Assembly (NCBI RefSeq): GCF_900230195.1
Contig: NZ_OCNE01000012.1
Location: forward strand, 151,560-215,559
Direction of reading: 5' to 3'
DNA length: 64,000 nt
Source: Streptomyces zhaozhouensis
GTDB taxonomy: Bacteria > Actinomycetota > Actinomycetes > Streptomycetales > Streptomycetaceae
Position numbers and translations under genes: made by a program. The notes below the pieces were generated by a model. That model was not told where the DNA came from and did no database searches. It saw only the letters and a program-made list of their open reading frames with translations. Positions 41,857 through 50,131 of the stretch are shown piece by piece. Position 1 is the first letter of the stretch. Each line of letters starts with the position of its first letter.

Positions 41857-42873
41857 ATGAGGTACATCGTGATCGGAGCGGGCGCCGTCGGCGGCGCCAT
41901 CGGCGGACGGCTGGCGCAGAGCGGAAACCAGGTGGTGCTGGTCGCCCGGGGGGCGCACGCAAGGGCGTTGCGCGCGGACGGCCTGCGCCTCGACACCCCC
42001 GACGAGTCGCTGCGGCTGCCGGTGCCGGTGGCCGAGACCCCGGACGAGGTCGAACTCACCCCGGACGACGTGCTGCTGCTGGCCGTGAAGGTCCAGGACA
42101 GTGTGGCCGCGCTCGACGCGTGGGCGCACCGCCCGGTCGCCGGCGGCGGCACGGCGGGCGAACGCCTTCCCCTGCTCTGCGTGCAGAACGGCGTGGCGGG
42201 CGACGACCTGGCGCTGCGCCGCTTCCGCCGGGTGTACTCGGTCTGCCTCTGGCTGCCCGCCCAGTACCTCACGCCCGGCCGGGTGGTCGCCCCCTGCGCC
42301 CCGCTCACCGGGATGCTCCACCTCGGCGACCACCCCGCCCGCGCGGACGGCACGCTGGACGCGGCGACGCTGCGGCCCATCGCCGAGGACCTCGCACGTT
42401 CCCGCTTTCTCGCACCGCTGGTGCCGGACGTCGCCCGCTGGAAGTACGCCAAGCTGCTGGGCAATCTCGCCAACGCGCTGGAGGCGCTGTGCGGCCCGAT
42501 GGCCGACGACCCCCGGGTGGCCGAGGTCTACGGCCGGGTCCGCGCGGAGGGCGAGGCGGTGCTGCGCGCGGCCGGCATCCCCTGGACCAGCCCCGAGGAC
42601 GAGGAGGCGCTGCGCGCCGACCGGATGACGATGCGCCCGGTCGCGGACGCGGAGACCGGCGGCAACTCCTCCTGGCAGAGCCTCCGCCGCGGCACCGGCT
42701 CCATCGAGGCGGACTATCTCAACGGCGAGATCGTGCTGTTGGGGCGGCGCCACGGGGTGGCCACGCCGTGGAACGAGACCCTCCAGCGCCTCGCCAACCG
42801 CGCGGCGGCCGAGGGCCACGCCCCCGGCTCCCTGCCCGTCGAGTCCCTGACCCGGTCCGTCCGCGACAACTGA
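41857..42873 (+). CDS. Ketopantoate reductase-like (PanE/ApbA) protein
   Basis: 338 residues. The NADP-binding start is MRYIVIGAGAVGGAIGGRLA (GxGxxG), with VLVARG ending the second strand. VLLLAVKVQDSVAALDAW and LLCVQNGVAGDDL are the usual central motifs, and RWKYAKLLGNLANALEAL carries the catalytic Lys. A C-terminal NSSWQSLRRGTGSIEADYLN segment has the family's Asn/Ser substrate contacts. Proven PanE enzymes reduce ketopantoate for pantothenate; this 2-dehydropantoate-2-reductase family also covers other keto acids. A strong terminator hairpin follows the gene. ATG 41857 is the only good start. Confidence 0.85.
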   Translation: MRYIVIGAGAVGGAIGGRLAQSGNQVVLVARGAHARALRADGLRLDTPDESLRLPVPVAETPDEVELTPDDVLLLAVKVQDSVAALDAWAHRPVAGGGTAGERLPLLCVQNGVAGDDLALRRFRRVYSVCLWLPAQYLTPGRVVAPCAPLTGMLHLGDHPARADGTLDAATLRPIAEDLARSRFLAPLVPDVARWKYAKLLGNLANALEALCGPMADDPRVAEVYGRVRAEGEAVLRAAGIPWTSPEDEEALRADRMTMRPVADAETGGNSSWQSLRRGTGSIEADYLNGEIVLLGRRHGVATPWNETLQRLANRAAAEGHAPGSLPVESLTRSVRDN

Positions 42874-42928
42874 CCCGGACCCACCGCGCGGGGCGAGCGT
42901 CCGCCGGGGCGCGGACGACGACCCACCG

Positions 42929-42960
42929 GGGTGCCCGGGGCCGCGGCCCCGGGCACCCCG
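42929..42960. terminator. Hairpin terminator, 15-base perfect stem
   Basis: GGGGTGCCCGGGGCC (42929-42943) pairs perfectly with 42946-42960 across a two-base centre. It lies between the convergent PanE-like and DNA-binding-protein genes and can act in both directions. Confidence 0.75.
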
Positions 42961-42967
42961 CTACCCG

Positions 42968-43378
42968 CTACGGAGTCCGTTCGCTGAGCCTCGCGTGGCG
43001 TTGCCTGGCCGCCTGGGGGGTGGCCAGGCCCAGGCCGAACGCGACCTCCTGCCAGGTCAGGCCGCGCCCCCTGGCCATCTCCAGCAGGCCCCGCTCCAAC
43101 TCGTCGAACTCCGCCCGCGCGCGCGGCACCAGACTCAGCGCCGCCATGACGTCGGCGCGGTCCACCTCCGGCTCGTCCGGCTCGGCGTGCGCCGCGCCGC
43201 TCAGCAGGAACGCCACCAGCCGCACCGCCTCGTGGGGCGCGAGCACGGCGGGGTGCGCGCCCCGCGCACGTTGCTCCGGGGTGGCGGCATGGCGCTCGGC
43301 GATGCGGAAGAGCGCGGTGTACGCCCGCTGCGCCGCCTGCGCGGCGGGGTCGGGCTGGGTGAAGGGATCGTCGGTCAT
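42968..43378 (-). CDS. Small putative DNA-binding protein
   Basis: 136 residues. The N-terminal part is helical (AAQAAQRAYTALFRIAERHA). The C-terminal end RGLTWQEVAFGLGLATPQAA followed by RQRHARLSER looks like a helix-turn-helix of the kind seen in small streptomycete regulators. No enzyme motif is visible. ATG 43378 chosen; an upstream in-frame start would add 12 residues. The AT-rich stretch 43410-43440 just upstream contains TTGACA on the minus strand and may be its promoter. Target unknown. Confidence 0.55.
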   Translation of the reverse strand: MTDDPFTQPDPAAQAAQRAYTALFRIAERHAATPEQRARGAHPAVLAPHEAVRLVAFLLSGAAHAEPDEPEVDRADVMAALSLVPRARAEFDELERGLLEMARGRGLTWQEVAFGLGLATPQAARQRHARLSERTP

Positions 43379-43472
43379 GCCCTCAACCCTCCGCCCCGCA
43401 CCATCCATTGTCAACGAAATAAAGAAAACACATAAGATTGAACATCTTGTTCCTCCCGCCGCTCGCCCCCGC

Positions 43473-46400
43473 TCACTCCGCGTCCCGGAAGGCGTGCGGC
43501 GCCACCCCCGTCAGCCGGCGGAAGACCCTGCTGAAGTAGGCACGGTCGTGGAAGCCCACCGCCCGCGCCACCGTCTGCACGCTGTCGTCGCTGGCCGTCA
43601 GCCGCTCCTTGGCGCGCTGGATGCGCAGCCGCGTCAGGTACTCCCAGAGCGTCAGCCCCAGTTCGCGGTGGAAGAGCCGCCCCAGGTGGTCCTCGCTGAC
43701 GCCGGCCGCCTGCGCCACCTGCCAGCGGGAGAAACGGTGCCGGTAGTGCTGCTCCAGGTAGGCCAGCGCGTACCGCACCGGCGCCGCCGCGCGCTGCGCC
43801 GCCGGGTCCTCGCGTTCCAGCATCAGCGCGAGCAGCCGCGCGGTCTCCTCCTCGGTGAGGATGTCCCGGCCGAGCAGCAGCAGTGCCGGATGCGGCTCGG
43901 CCCGCCGCGCGTCCGCGACCGTGAACCCCCGGTCGCTCAGCAGCAACGCCGGCACGCCGGGGAGCCGTTCCACCAGGTCGAGGCCGGCCATGTCGGGCAG
44001 CGCGCGCTCCACCACCACCAGCCCCGGCGCCTCGTCGGCGAGCAGCGCCAGCGCGCTGGCGCCGTCGGCCGCCGCCCGCACCGGCCGGCCGGGCAGGGTC
44101 TCGGTGAGCGTGGTCCTGGCGCGTTCCCTGCGTTCCGCCGAACCGTCCACGATCAGCACCGACTTGGCCAGCTCCGTGGGCCGCAGCGCGTGCAGCGCCT
44201 GATGCAGGTCGTCGCCGCCGAGCCGGCCGTAGAGCAGGAACGGCGTGTGCCGCAGCGCCGGGTGGTCGTGTAAGCGGCGCGCGGTCGCCCACAGCCGGGC
44301 GGCGCCTGGCGCGTCGGCGTCCCACACCACGGCGGCCGGGGCCGGCGGGCCGAGCAGCGAGGCCAGCTCCTCGTCCGGGTCGGGCACCCTCGGGACCAGC
44401 TGGTGGCGGCGGGCCAACGCGACTCCCTCCGGTGGGAGTTGTTCCCGGTCGACGGCGAGCAGCAGCAGCTCGTTCCCCGCCACCGGCTGCCCCGGCGCGT
44501 CGGCCGGGGTCGGCAGCGGGAGCGTGAGACGGAACCCCGCGCGCCCGCGCACGCGGTCCACGTTCACCGAGCCGCCGTGCAGCACCGCGAGCCGGCGCGC
44601 GATCGCCAGCCCGAGCCGGGAGCCGCGCGCCCCGCTGGCGAACGGTTGGAAGAGCCGTTCCTCCTCGCCCTCCGCCACGGTCAGCCCCGGCCGGCCCACC
44701 CGCACGTCCAGTTGGCGCGGCCCGGTGCGCGCGGTCAGCCCGAGCCCGGGGCCGGCCGCGGCGACCAGCAGGTTGAGCACGATCTGGGTGAGCCGCCCCT
44801 CGTCCGCCCGCACCACGGGCAGCCGGGGCGGCAGCCGCAGGTTCTCGGGGTGTCCCCCGGCTATTCGAAACGTTTCACTGAGAATCCGCAGCGGGTCCAC
44901 CAGATGGCGCGAGAGATCAAGCGCGTCGATCTCGGAGCGCGACAGGTCCAACAGGTCGTCGATCAGCCGCAGCAGCAGGTTGGCGTGCTCGTGGGCCGGC
45001 TCGCCCGCCGCGGTGTGCCGCAGGATCGCCTCGACGGGGGAACGCAGCTCGTCCGTCGCGTTGTCCAGCAGCCGCGTCTTGAAGCGGCTGGCGCGCTCGG
45101 CCGCGTCGCGCGCGCCCCGCACCTCCGTGAAGAGCCGCACCCCCTTCAGCGCCGCGCTGACATGGTCGCCCAACGCCCGGTACAGCGCGCCGGAACCGTC
45201 GCCGCGCTGCCGGCCGGCCGCGCTCTCGAAGACCGCGTAGCCCAACTGCTCCTCGCCGATGTGCAGCGGCTCCAACACCGCCGTGAACCGCTCGCGTTCG
45301 GGCAGCATCTCCGCCAGCGGCGGGGCCGCCGGCGCCGCCGGCTCGCGCAGCGCCAGCCGGAAGCCCGGCACCCCCAGCCCCGGCAGATGCCGCTCCAACG
45401 CCCGCCGCAGCCCGGCGGTGTCGGTCACCGTCGTCAACGTCGTCGCCAACTCCCGCAGCCGCGTCGCCTGTTGCTCGTCCGTCCAGCGCTCGTACTCCAG
45501 CAGCCGCCGCGACTTCTCCGCCACCAGCAGCCGCGCCTGCCCCACCAGCCGCTCCAGCCGCGCCGGGTCCTCGTCCGGCAGGGAGCGCAGCCCCAGCAGC
45601 GCCCGGTCCCACGCCGCCGCGTCCTCGTAGCCGCGCATCCCGGTGGCGAGCCGCCGTTCCAGCCTCCGGAGGAAGTCGACCCCGCGCCCGCCCACGCCCG
45701 CCAGCAACTCGGCGTCCAGCACCCCCCGTTCCGCCGTCCCGCCGGGCGGGTGAGCCGGTGCCGCGTCGTCGAGCTGGGCGGTCAGCGGCGAGTGGCAGCC
45801 GCAGGAACGGCGGACGACCAGCGTCCCGGAGACCACCCGCCGCGCCGGCGGCGCCGTGCCGCGCAGCCGCGCCAGCAGCGTCTCGACGGCCAACCCGCCC
45901 AGCTCCCCGAACGGCAGCGCCACCGACGTCAGCGGCGGATCGCTCACCCGCGCCTCCACCGAGTCGTTGAAGCTGATCAACGCCACGTCGTCCGGCACCC
46001 GCACCCCGTGCGCGGTGAGGAACCGCAGCGCGTCGGCCGCCAGCGCGTCGCTGCACGCCACCACCGCGTCGAAGTCCCGCCCCGGGCGCAGCCCGCGCAC
46101 CTCGATCAGCACCCGCATCGCCGCGGCCCCGGCGCCCGCCGCGTAGTCCAACGAGGCGGCGGTCAGCGAACGGTCCAGCGGCAGCCGGTGGCGGCGCAGC
46201 GCCTCGGTGTAGGCGCGGGCCCGGTCCAACGCCACCGGGTTGGTCAACGGCCCCCGGATGCAGGCCAGTCGACGCCGCCCGTGGTCGGTCACCAGATGGC
46301 CGACGGCCTTCCGCATCCCCGCGTGGCTGTCGAGCAGCAGCGTCTCGTGCTCGCCCAGCGCCCGGTTGAGGCTCACCACGGGCAGCCCGGCCAGTTGCCG

Positions 46401-46697
46401 CACCAGCCGCGAGGCCCGGTCGCCCGCCGTCGGCAGGCCGAGCGTCGAGGTCCAGCAGATCACCCCGTCGAGCCCGGCGGTGCCGACGAGTTCGTAGAGC
46501 GCGTTGCGCGGCGCGCCCTCGGCGCGGACCGCGTCGCCGGGTAACGCCACCAGGCTCGCGCCGTGGCGCTCGGCCGCGTGTCGCACGCCGGCCCAGAGGG
46601 TGGCCCCGACGCCCAGATGGATGTTGGCCGTCACCAGGCCGATCACCGGCCCCTGGGGCCTGGCCGGCCGGGCCGCCCCGAGTCCGCGTACCACCAT
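43473..46697 (-). CDS. Giant chimeric regulator: LacI-type sensor, degenerate kinase and receiver, AraC DNA-binding domain
   Basis: 1074 residues. Residues about 17-325 are a periplasmic-binding/LacI-like sensor (GPVIGLVTANIHLGVGATLW, LDGVICWTSTLG, DDVALISFNDSVEARVSDPP, LTSVALPFGELGGLAVETLL). A linker region leads to a kinase-like part where the H-box reads DNATDELRSPVEAIL: Asp sits where the phosphorylated His belongs. The N-box is VLNLLVAAAG, lacking the second Asn. A receiver-like part (about 840-960) has VVVERALPDM with Glu in place of the phosphoacceptor Asp. The last 95 residues form an AraC double helix-turn-helix ending GFHDRAYFSRVFRRLTGVAP. All phosphorelay chemistry seems lost; sugar binding probably drives DNA binding directly. 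It lies directly downstream of a pectate lyase gene. Confidence 0.88.
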   Translation of the reverse strand: MVVRGLGAARPARPQGPVIGLVTANIHLGVGATLWAGVRHAAERHGASLVALPGDAVRAEGAPRNALYELVGTAGLDGVICWTSTLGLPTAGDRASRLVRQLAGLPVVSLNRALGEHETLLLDSHAGMRKAVGHLVTDHGRRRLACIRGPLTNPVALDRARAYTEALRRHRLPLDRSLTAASLDYAAGAGAAAMRVLIEVRGLRPGRDFDAVVACSDALAADALRFLTAHGVRVPDDVALISFNDSVEARVSDPPLTSVALPFGELGGLAVETLLARLRGTAPPARRVVSGTLVVRRSCGCHSPLTAQLDDAAPAHPPGGTAERGVLDAELLAGVGGRGVDFLRRLERRLATGMRGYEDAAAWDRALLGLRSLPDEDPARLERLVGQARLLVAEKSRRLLEYERWTDEQQATRLRELATTLTTVTDTAGLRRALERHLPGLGVPGFRLALREPAAPAAPPLAEMLPERERFTAVLEPLHIGEEQLGYAVFESAAGRQRGDGSGALYRALGDHVSAALKGVRLFTEVRGARDAAERASRFKTRLLDNATDELRSPVEAILRHTAAGEPAHEHANLLLRLIDDLLDLSRSEIDALDLSRHLVDPLRILSETFRIAGGHPENLRLPPRLPVVRADEGRLTQIVLNLLVAAAGPGLGLTARTGPRQLDVRVGRPGLTVAEGEEERLFQPFASGARGSRLGLAIARRLAVLHGGSVNVDRVRGRAGFRLTLPLPTPADAPGQPVAGNELLLLAVDREQLPPEGVALARRHQLVPRVPDPDEELASLLGPPAPAAVVWDADAPGAARLWATARRLHDHPALRHTPFLLYGRLGGDDLHQALHALRPTELAKSVLIVDGSAERRERARTTLTETLPGRPVRAAADGASALALLADEAPGLVVVERALPDMAGLDLVERLPGVPALLLSDRGFTVADARRAEPHPALLLLGRDILTEEETARLLALMLEREDPAAQRAAAPVRYALAYLEQHYRHRFSRWQVAQAAGVSEDHLGRLFHRELGLTLWEYLTRLRIQRAKERLTASDDSVQTVARAVGFHDRAYFSRVFRRLTGVAPHAFRDAE

Positions 46698-46716
46698 GGC
46701 GACCGCCTCGCTCCTC

Positions 46717-46733
46717 GGCAACGCTGGCAACGC
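46717..46733 (-). promoter_or_regulatory. Shared motif GCTGGCAACGC upstream of the regulator
   Basis: Forward GCTGGCAACGC at 46723-46733, with a partial second GGCAACGC at 46717-46724, lies about 20-36 bases before the regulator ATG. The same 11-mer recurs upstream of the pectate lyase in the same orientation. Confidence 0.45.
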
Positions 46734-46900
46734 TTGGCGCGCGCCGCGCCGCGCGGCGCGCTGCGGTGCCCTCGGCGGCGCCGCCGAGGTGGCGAGGACG
46801 ATAGCGCCGCCCGAGCACGCCGACAAGGCCGGCGTCACGGCCGCCTCGACGGCGGAACGCGTGACGCCGGCCCGGTCGGCGAGACCCGGGGACCGCCCGG

Positions 46901-47872
46901 TTACAGCTGGCCCACCCCGGCGCCGCCCGTCACGATCGACTTGACGTCGGCGGCCGGGTCGGGCGTGTAGCTGTAGGGGATGCCGGACACCGAACCACCG
47001 GCCTCCCCCTCACCCGAGTCGACGAAGTGGTTGTCCCTGGCCTCGATGGACCCGGGACCCGAGTCGGCCTCTCCCAGGTGGAAGGGGTCGTCGGTGTTCT
47101 CGAAGTAGTTCGCCTCCACCAGCACCCCGGCGTCCTCGGTCGAGGCGACCCCGTAGCTGCCGATGTCGTTGTAGTAGTTGTTGTACACGTGCACCGGGTC
47201 GCCGAAGCGGACGCGCGGGTTGCGCTGGTTGACGCCGTCGAACCAGTTGTGGTGGTACGTGACGTTCAACTTCCCGATGTCCTCGCCGCCGTTGCCGTCG
47301 TCGTGGCCCAGCAGCATGTTCTTGTCGGAGTCGTACGTGTGGTTCCACGACACCGTGATGTCCGTCGACGCGCGCTTGATGTCCAGCGCGCCGTCGTTCG
47401 GGTTGGTGAAGTCGTTGTGGTCGATCCAGACGTTGGTGCTGTACTGGACGTTGATGCCGTCGTCGTTCGAGTCGGCGAAGACCAGGTTCTGCACGATGAC
47501 GTTGTCGGCGTCGGCGATGTTCAGGCCGCCGCCCTGGATCGTGGCGCCGGAACCGGCGCCCACGATCGACTTGTCCGAGGAGACCCGGACCATCTCGTCC
47601 ACCGAGATGGTGCCGTTGACCTCGATCTCCAGCGCGCCGTCGCTGTTGGCGGCCTCGATCAGCTCGTCGGCGGAGGAGACCGAGACGGTCTCGCCACCGG
47701 CGCCGCCGGTGGTCCCGGCGCCGAAGCCCGTGGGGGAGCCGACGGCCAGTGGGGTGGCGCCGGAGGGCTCCGAGGCGGAGCCGGTGGCCGCGGTCAGACC
47801 CGCGACGGTGGTGACGGCGGCCGTCACCGCGACGGCACTGGCCAGCTTGAATCGTGCGCTCGTCCTGCGCAT
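46901..47872 (-). CDS. Secreted pectate lyase, polysaccharide lyase family 1
   Basis: 323 residues. A signal peptide of about 34 residues ends at GSASEP. The parallel beta-helix shows VRVSSDKSIVGAGSGATIQG, GLNIADADNVIVQNLVFADS, the PL1 hallmark NVWIDHNDF (about 147-155), GALDIKRASTDITVSWNH and VTYHHNWFDGVNQRNPRVRF, whose RxPxxR Arg is catalytic. These enzymes cleave polygalacturonate by calcium-dependent beta elimination outside the cell. The chain ends near the last coil with no carbohydrate-binding module. It is on the same strand as, and immediately upstream of, the large sugar-sensing regulator; the pair probably forms a pectin-response unit. Confidence 0.92.
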   Translation of the reverse strand: MRRTSARFKLASAVAVTAAVTTVAGLTAATGSASEPSGATPLAVGSPTGFGAGTTGGAGGETVSVSSADELIEAANSDGALEIEVNGTISVDEMVRVSSDKSIVGAGSGATIQGGGLNIADADNVIVQNLVFADSNDDGINVQYSTNVWIDHNDFTNPNDGALDIKRASTDITVSWNHTYDSDKNMLLGHDDGNGGEDIGKLNVTYHHNWFDGVNQRNPRVRFGDPVHVYNNYYNDIGSYGVASTEDAGVLVEANYFENTDDPFHLGEADSGPGSIEARDNHFVDSGEGEAGGSVSGIPYSYTPDPAADVKSIVTGGAGVGQL

Positions 47873-47923
47873 GAGACTCTCCGTCCGTGTGGGGGGTTCA
47901 CCAGGGAGAAACCGTGCCGCGCG

Positions 47924-47934
47924 GCTGGCAACGC
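47924..47934 (-). promoter_or_regulatory. Shared motif GCTGGCAACGC upstream of the pectate lyase
   Basis: Exact copy of the 11-mer found before the regulator, 52-62 bases upstream of the lyase ATG and in the same orientation. Candidate binding half-site for the chimeric regulator. Confidence 0.45.
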
Positions 47935-48069
47935 CACGATGCTAGGACGGGCGCTGTGGACGATGACGGGGGACGTGTGGACTATCGCGATCGTCGCCGG
48001 TGGTGACCGGTGGTCGCCGGCGGTGGCCGCCGGCGGGCGATTGTCAGTGGCGGGGTCCACACTGGTCGC

Positions 48070-48282
48070 ATGTGCCGCAGTATCAAGACGCTCCGTCCCC
48101 CGGCCACGCCGGAGGCCACCGACGACGACATGCGCGCCGCAGCGCTCCAGTACGTGCGGAAGGTGAGCGGTTTCCGCGCGCCCGCCGCGCACAACCGCGA
48201 GGTCTTCGACCAGGCCGTCGACGACATCACGGCCGCGACGGCGCACCTCCTCGCCCACCTGGAGGTGCGCGGCCGGAAGTAG
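48070..48282 (+). CDS. DUF2277 small protein
   Basis: 70 residues. The start MCRSIKTLRPPATPEATDDD then MRAAALQYVRKVSGFRAPAA matches the compact DUF2277 family, which is widespread and uncharacterised. It is helical throughout, with a conserved early Cys-Arg-x-Ile. The ATG at 48070 lacks a visible ribosome site. It lies between the pectate lyase (divergent, about 200 bases) and dispersed repeat copy B. No functional link to neighbours is visible. Confidence 0.8.
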   Translation: MCRSIKTLRPPATPEATDDDMRAAALQYVRKVSGFRAPAAHNREVFDQAVDDITAATAHLLAHLEVRGRK

Positions 48283-48285
48283 GCG

Positions 48286-48395
48286 CGTTCGTGGCGGGCC
48301 GCGGACGACTACTGCTGGCCGGACCTGGCGGGGTGTCGTCCCCGCCCCGGCGGTGGGTTGCTGGCGCGGGTTCCCCGCGCCGCTCACGTCGCTGG
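48286..48395. repeat. Dispersed intergenic repeat, copy B
   Basis: GTGGCGGGCCGCGGACGACT (about 48291-48310) resembles copy C at 59001-59021. GGTTGCTGGCGCGGGTTCCC then CGCGCC (about 48356-48381) is the reverse complement of the GGGGCGCGGGGAACC module of copy A. It fills the junction between convergent DUF2277 and DUF885 genes. Confidence 0.6.
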
Positions 48396-48412
48396 GCGCT
48401 CCCCGCCGGCGA

Positions 48413-50089
48413 TCACAGCGCCGCCAGCTCCTGTTCCAGGTCGTCCAGCCCCAGGGAGCCCAGCGACAGCGCCGCCATGTGCCAGCGGCGCGCGTCGAAC
48501 GCGGAGCCCGCGCGGCGCCTGGCCGCTTCGCGGCCGGCGAGCCAGGCGCGTTCGCCGAGCTTGTAGGTGATGGCCTGCCCCGGCATCCCCAGGTAGCGGA
48601 CGATCTCCGACTCGGTGAACGACGCGTCGAAGCCCGTGTGCCGCCGGAAGAACTCCGTGGCCAGCTCCGGGGTCCACCGCTCGCCCGGGTGGAAGCTCTC
48701 GCCGTCGGGGACGCGCAGCCCCAGGTGCATCCCGATGTCGACGATCACCCGGACCGAGCGCATCATCTGGGCGGAGAGGTAGCCGAGCCGGTGCGCCGGG
48801 TCGGCGAGGTGGCCCAACTCGTCCATGAGGCGTTCCGCGTACAGGGCCCAGCCCTCCGTCGTGGCGCTGACGGAGCCCAGGGTCGCCTGGAACGCGGAGA
48901 GTTGGTCGGCGACGTGCACCCACTGGGCCAGTTGCAGATGGTGGCCCGGCACGCCCTCGTGGTACCAGATCGAGACCAGTTGCCAGGTGGGGAAGCGGGT
49001 CGCGCCCCTGGTCGGCAGCCAGGTGCGGCCGGGACGGCTGAAGTCCAGCGTGGGGCGCGTGTAGTAGGGCGCGGCGGCGCTGCCGGGCGGGGCGATCATG
49101 GACTCGACCCGTCGCACGGGCTCGGCCAGGTCGAAGTGGGCGCCGTCGAGTTCGGTGATCGCCCGGTCCATCAGCCCCTGGAGCCAGTCGCGTATCGCCT
49201 CCACGCCCTCGACGATCTCGCCGTGCTCCTCCAGGTGACGCGTGGCGGCCAGCGTCGACTCGCCGGGCAGCACCTGTGCGGCGACCGCGCGCATCTCCGC
49301 GCCGACGCGGTGGAACTCCGACCAGCCGTACGCGTACGCGTCCTCCACGTCGAGCGCGGCGCCGGTCCAGGTGCGGGCGCCCAGCAGATAACGTGCGCGG
49401 CCCACCGCGTCGGGGGTGCCCTCGGCGGCCGGGAGATAGGTGTCGGTGAGGTGGCGGCGCAGCCGCTCCAGCGCCTCGGCGGCCGTGTCGGCGGCCCGCG
49501 TCAACTCCTCGCCCAGCGGCTCGGGTCCCTCGGCGACCAGCGTCCGGAACCAGTCGGCGGCCAGCAGCTCGCCCAGTTGCTCGGCCATGACCCGGGCCTG
49601 CCGGGGCGCGGCCAGCAGGCCGCGCGCGACGCCGGCGTCCAGGCTCTCGGTGTAACCGGCGAGCGACCGGGGGACGTTGCGCAGCCGGGCGGCGAACGCG
49701 GCCCAGTCGTCGGGCGTCTCCCTCGGGGTCTGCAGCAGCGTCGAACGGAGTTGGGACACGGGGGAGAAGAGGTTGCTCACCTGGCGCAGACCCTCACCGG
49801 CCTCGTGGGCGTCCAGTTCCGCGGTGAGGCGTTCGCGCAGCAGCCGGGCCGCCCTGCGTTCGACGGCGGGCAGCGGCGCGCCGGTCGCCTCGTGGGCCTT
49901 CTCGGCCTCGGTCAGCCGCCCGAGGGTGACGCGGCGGGCGTCGGCGAGCGCTTCGAGACCGTCGGGTGAGTAGTCGGGGAGCGCCGTGTCGCCCGGACGG
50001 ATGCCGAGCGCGGAGCCGACCGCCGGATTGAGGTCGGCCATCGTCTCGACGTGGGCGTCGGCCACGGCCCGAGGGGAGGGAGTCCGCAT
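48413..50089 (-). CDS. DUF885-family protein (putative zinc peptidase)
   Basis: 558 residues. The family's probable metal site is YHEGVPGHHLQLAQW (about residues 375-389), followed by TTEGWALYAERLMDELG (about 407-423), whose Glu is the likely third ligand. PGQAITYKLGERAWLAGREA near the C-terminus is also characteristic. The fold resembles the gluzincin-like M32/M3 helical peptidases, so a carboxypeptidase or oligopeptidase role is plausible but unproven. No signal peptide is seen. The start (ATG 50089) is only 42 bases from the divergent ATPase gene, so their promoters must overlap. Confidence 0.88.
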   Translation of the reverse strand: MRTPSPRAVADAHVETMADLNPAVGSALGIRPGDTALPDYSPDGLEALADARRVTLGRLTEAEKAHEATGAPLPAVERRAARLLRERLTAELDAHEAGEGLRQVSNLFSPVSQLRSTLLQTPRETPDDWAAFAARLRNVPRSLAGYTESLDAGVARGLLAAPRQARVMAEQLGELLAADWFRTLVAEGPEPLGEELTRAADTAAEALERLRRHLTDTYLPAAEGTPDAVGRARYLLGARTWTGAALDVEDAYAYGWSEFHRVGAEMRAVAAQVLPGESTLAATRHLEEHGEIVEGVEAIRDWLQGLMDRAITELDGAHFDLAEPVRRVESMIAPPGSAAAPYYTRPTLDFSRPGRTWLPTRGATRFPTWQLVSIWYHEGVPGHHLQLAQWVHVADQLSAFQATLGSVSATTEGWALYAERLMDELGHLADPAHRLGYLSAQMMRSVRVIVDIGMHLGLRVPDGESFHPGERWTPELATEFFRRHTGFDASFTESEIVRYLGMPGQAITYKLGERAWLAGREAARRRAGSAFDARRWHMAALSLGSLGLDDLEQELAAL

Positions 50090-50131
50090 TGTGTCATCCT
50101 CATACAACGCGGGACGCAACGGAAGGCACAA

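Noticed and set aside
43410..43440. A tRNA or small RNA in the AT-rich patch
   Set aside because: No cloverleaf or conserved T-loop; a promoter or 3' region explains the composition better.
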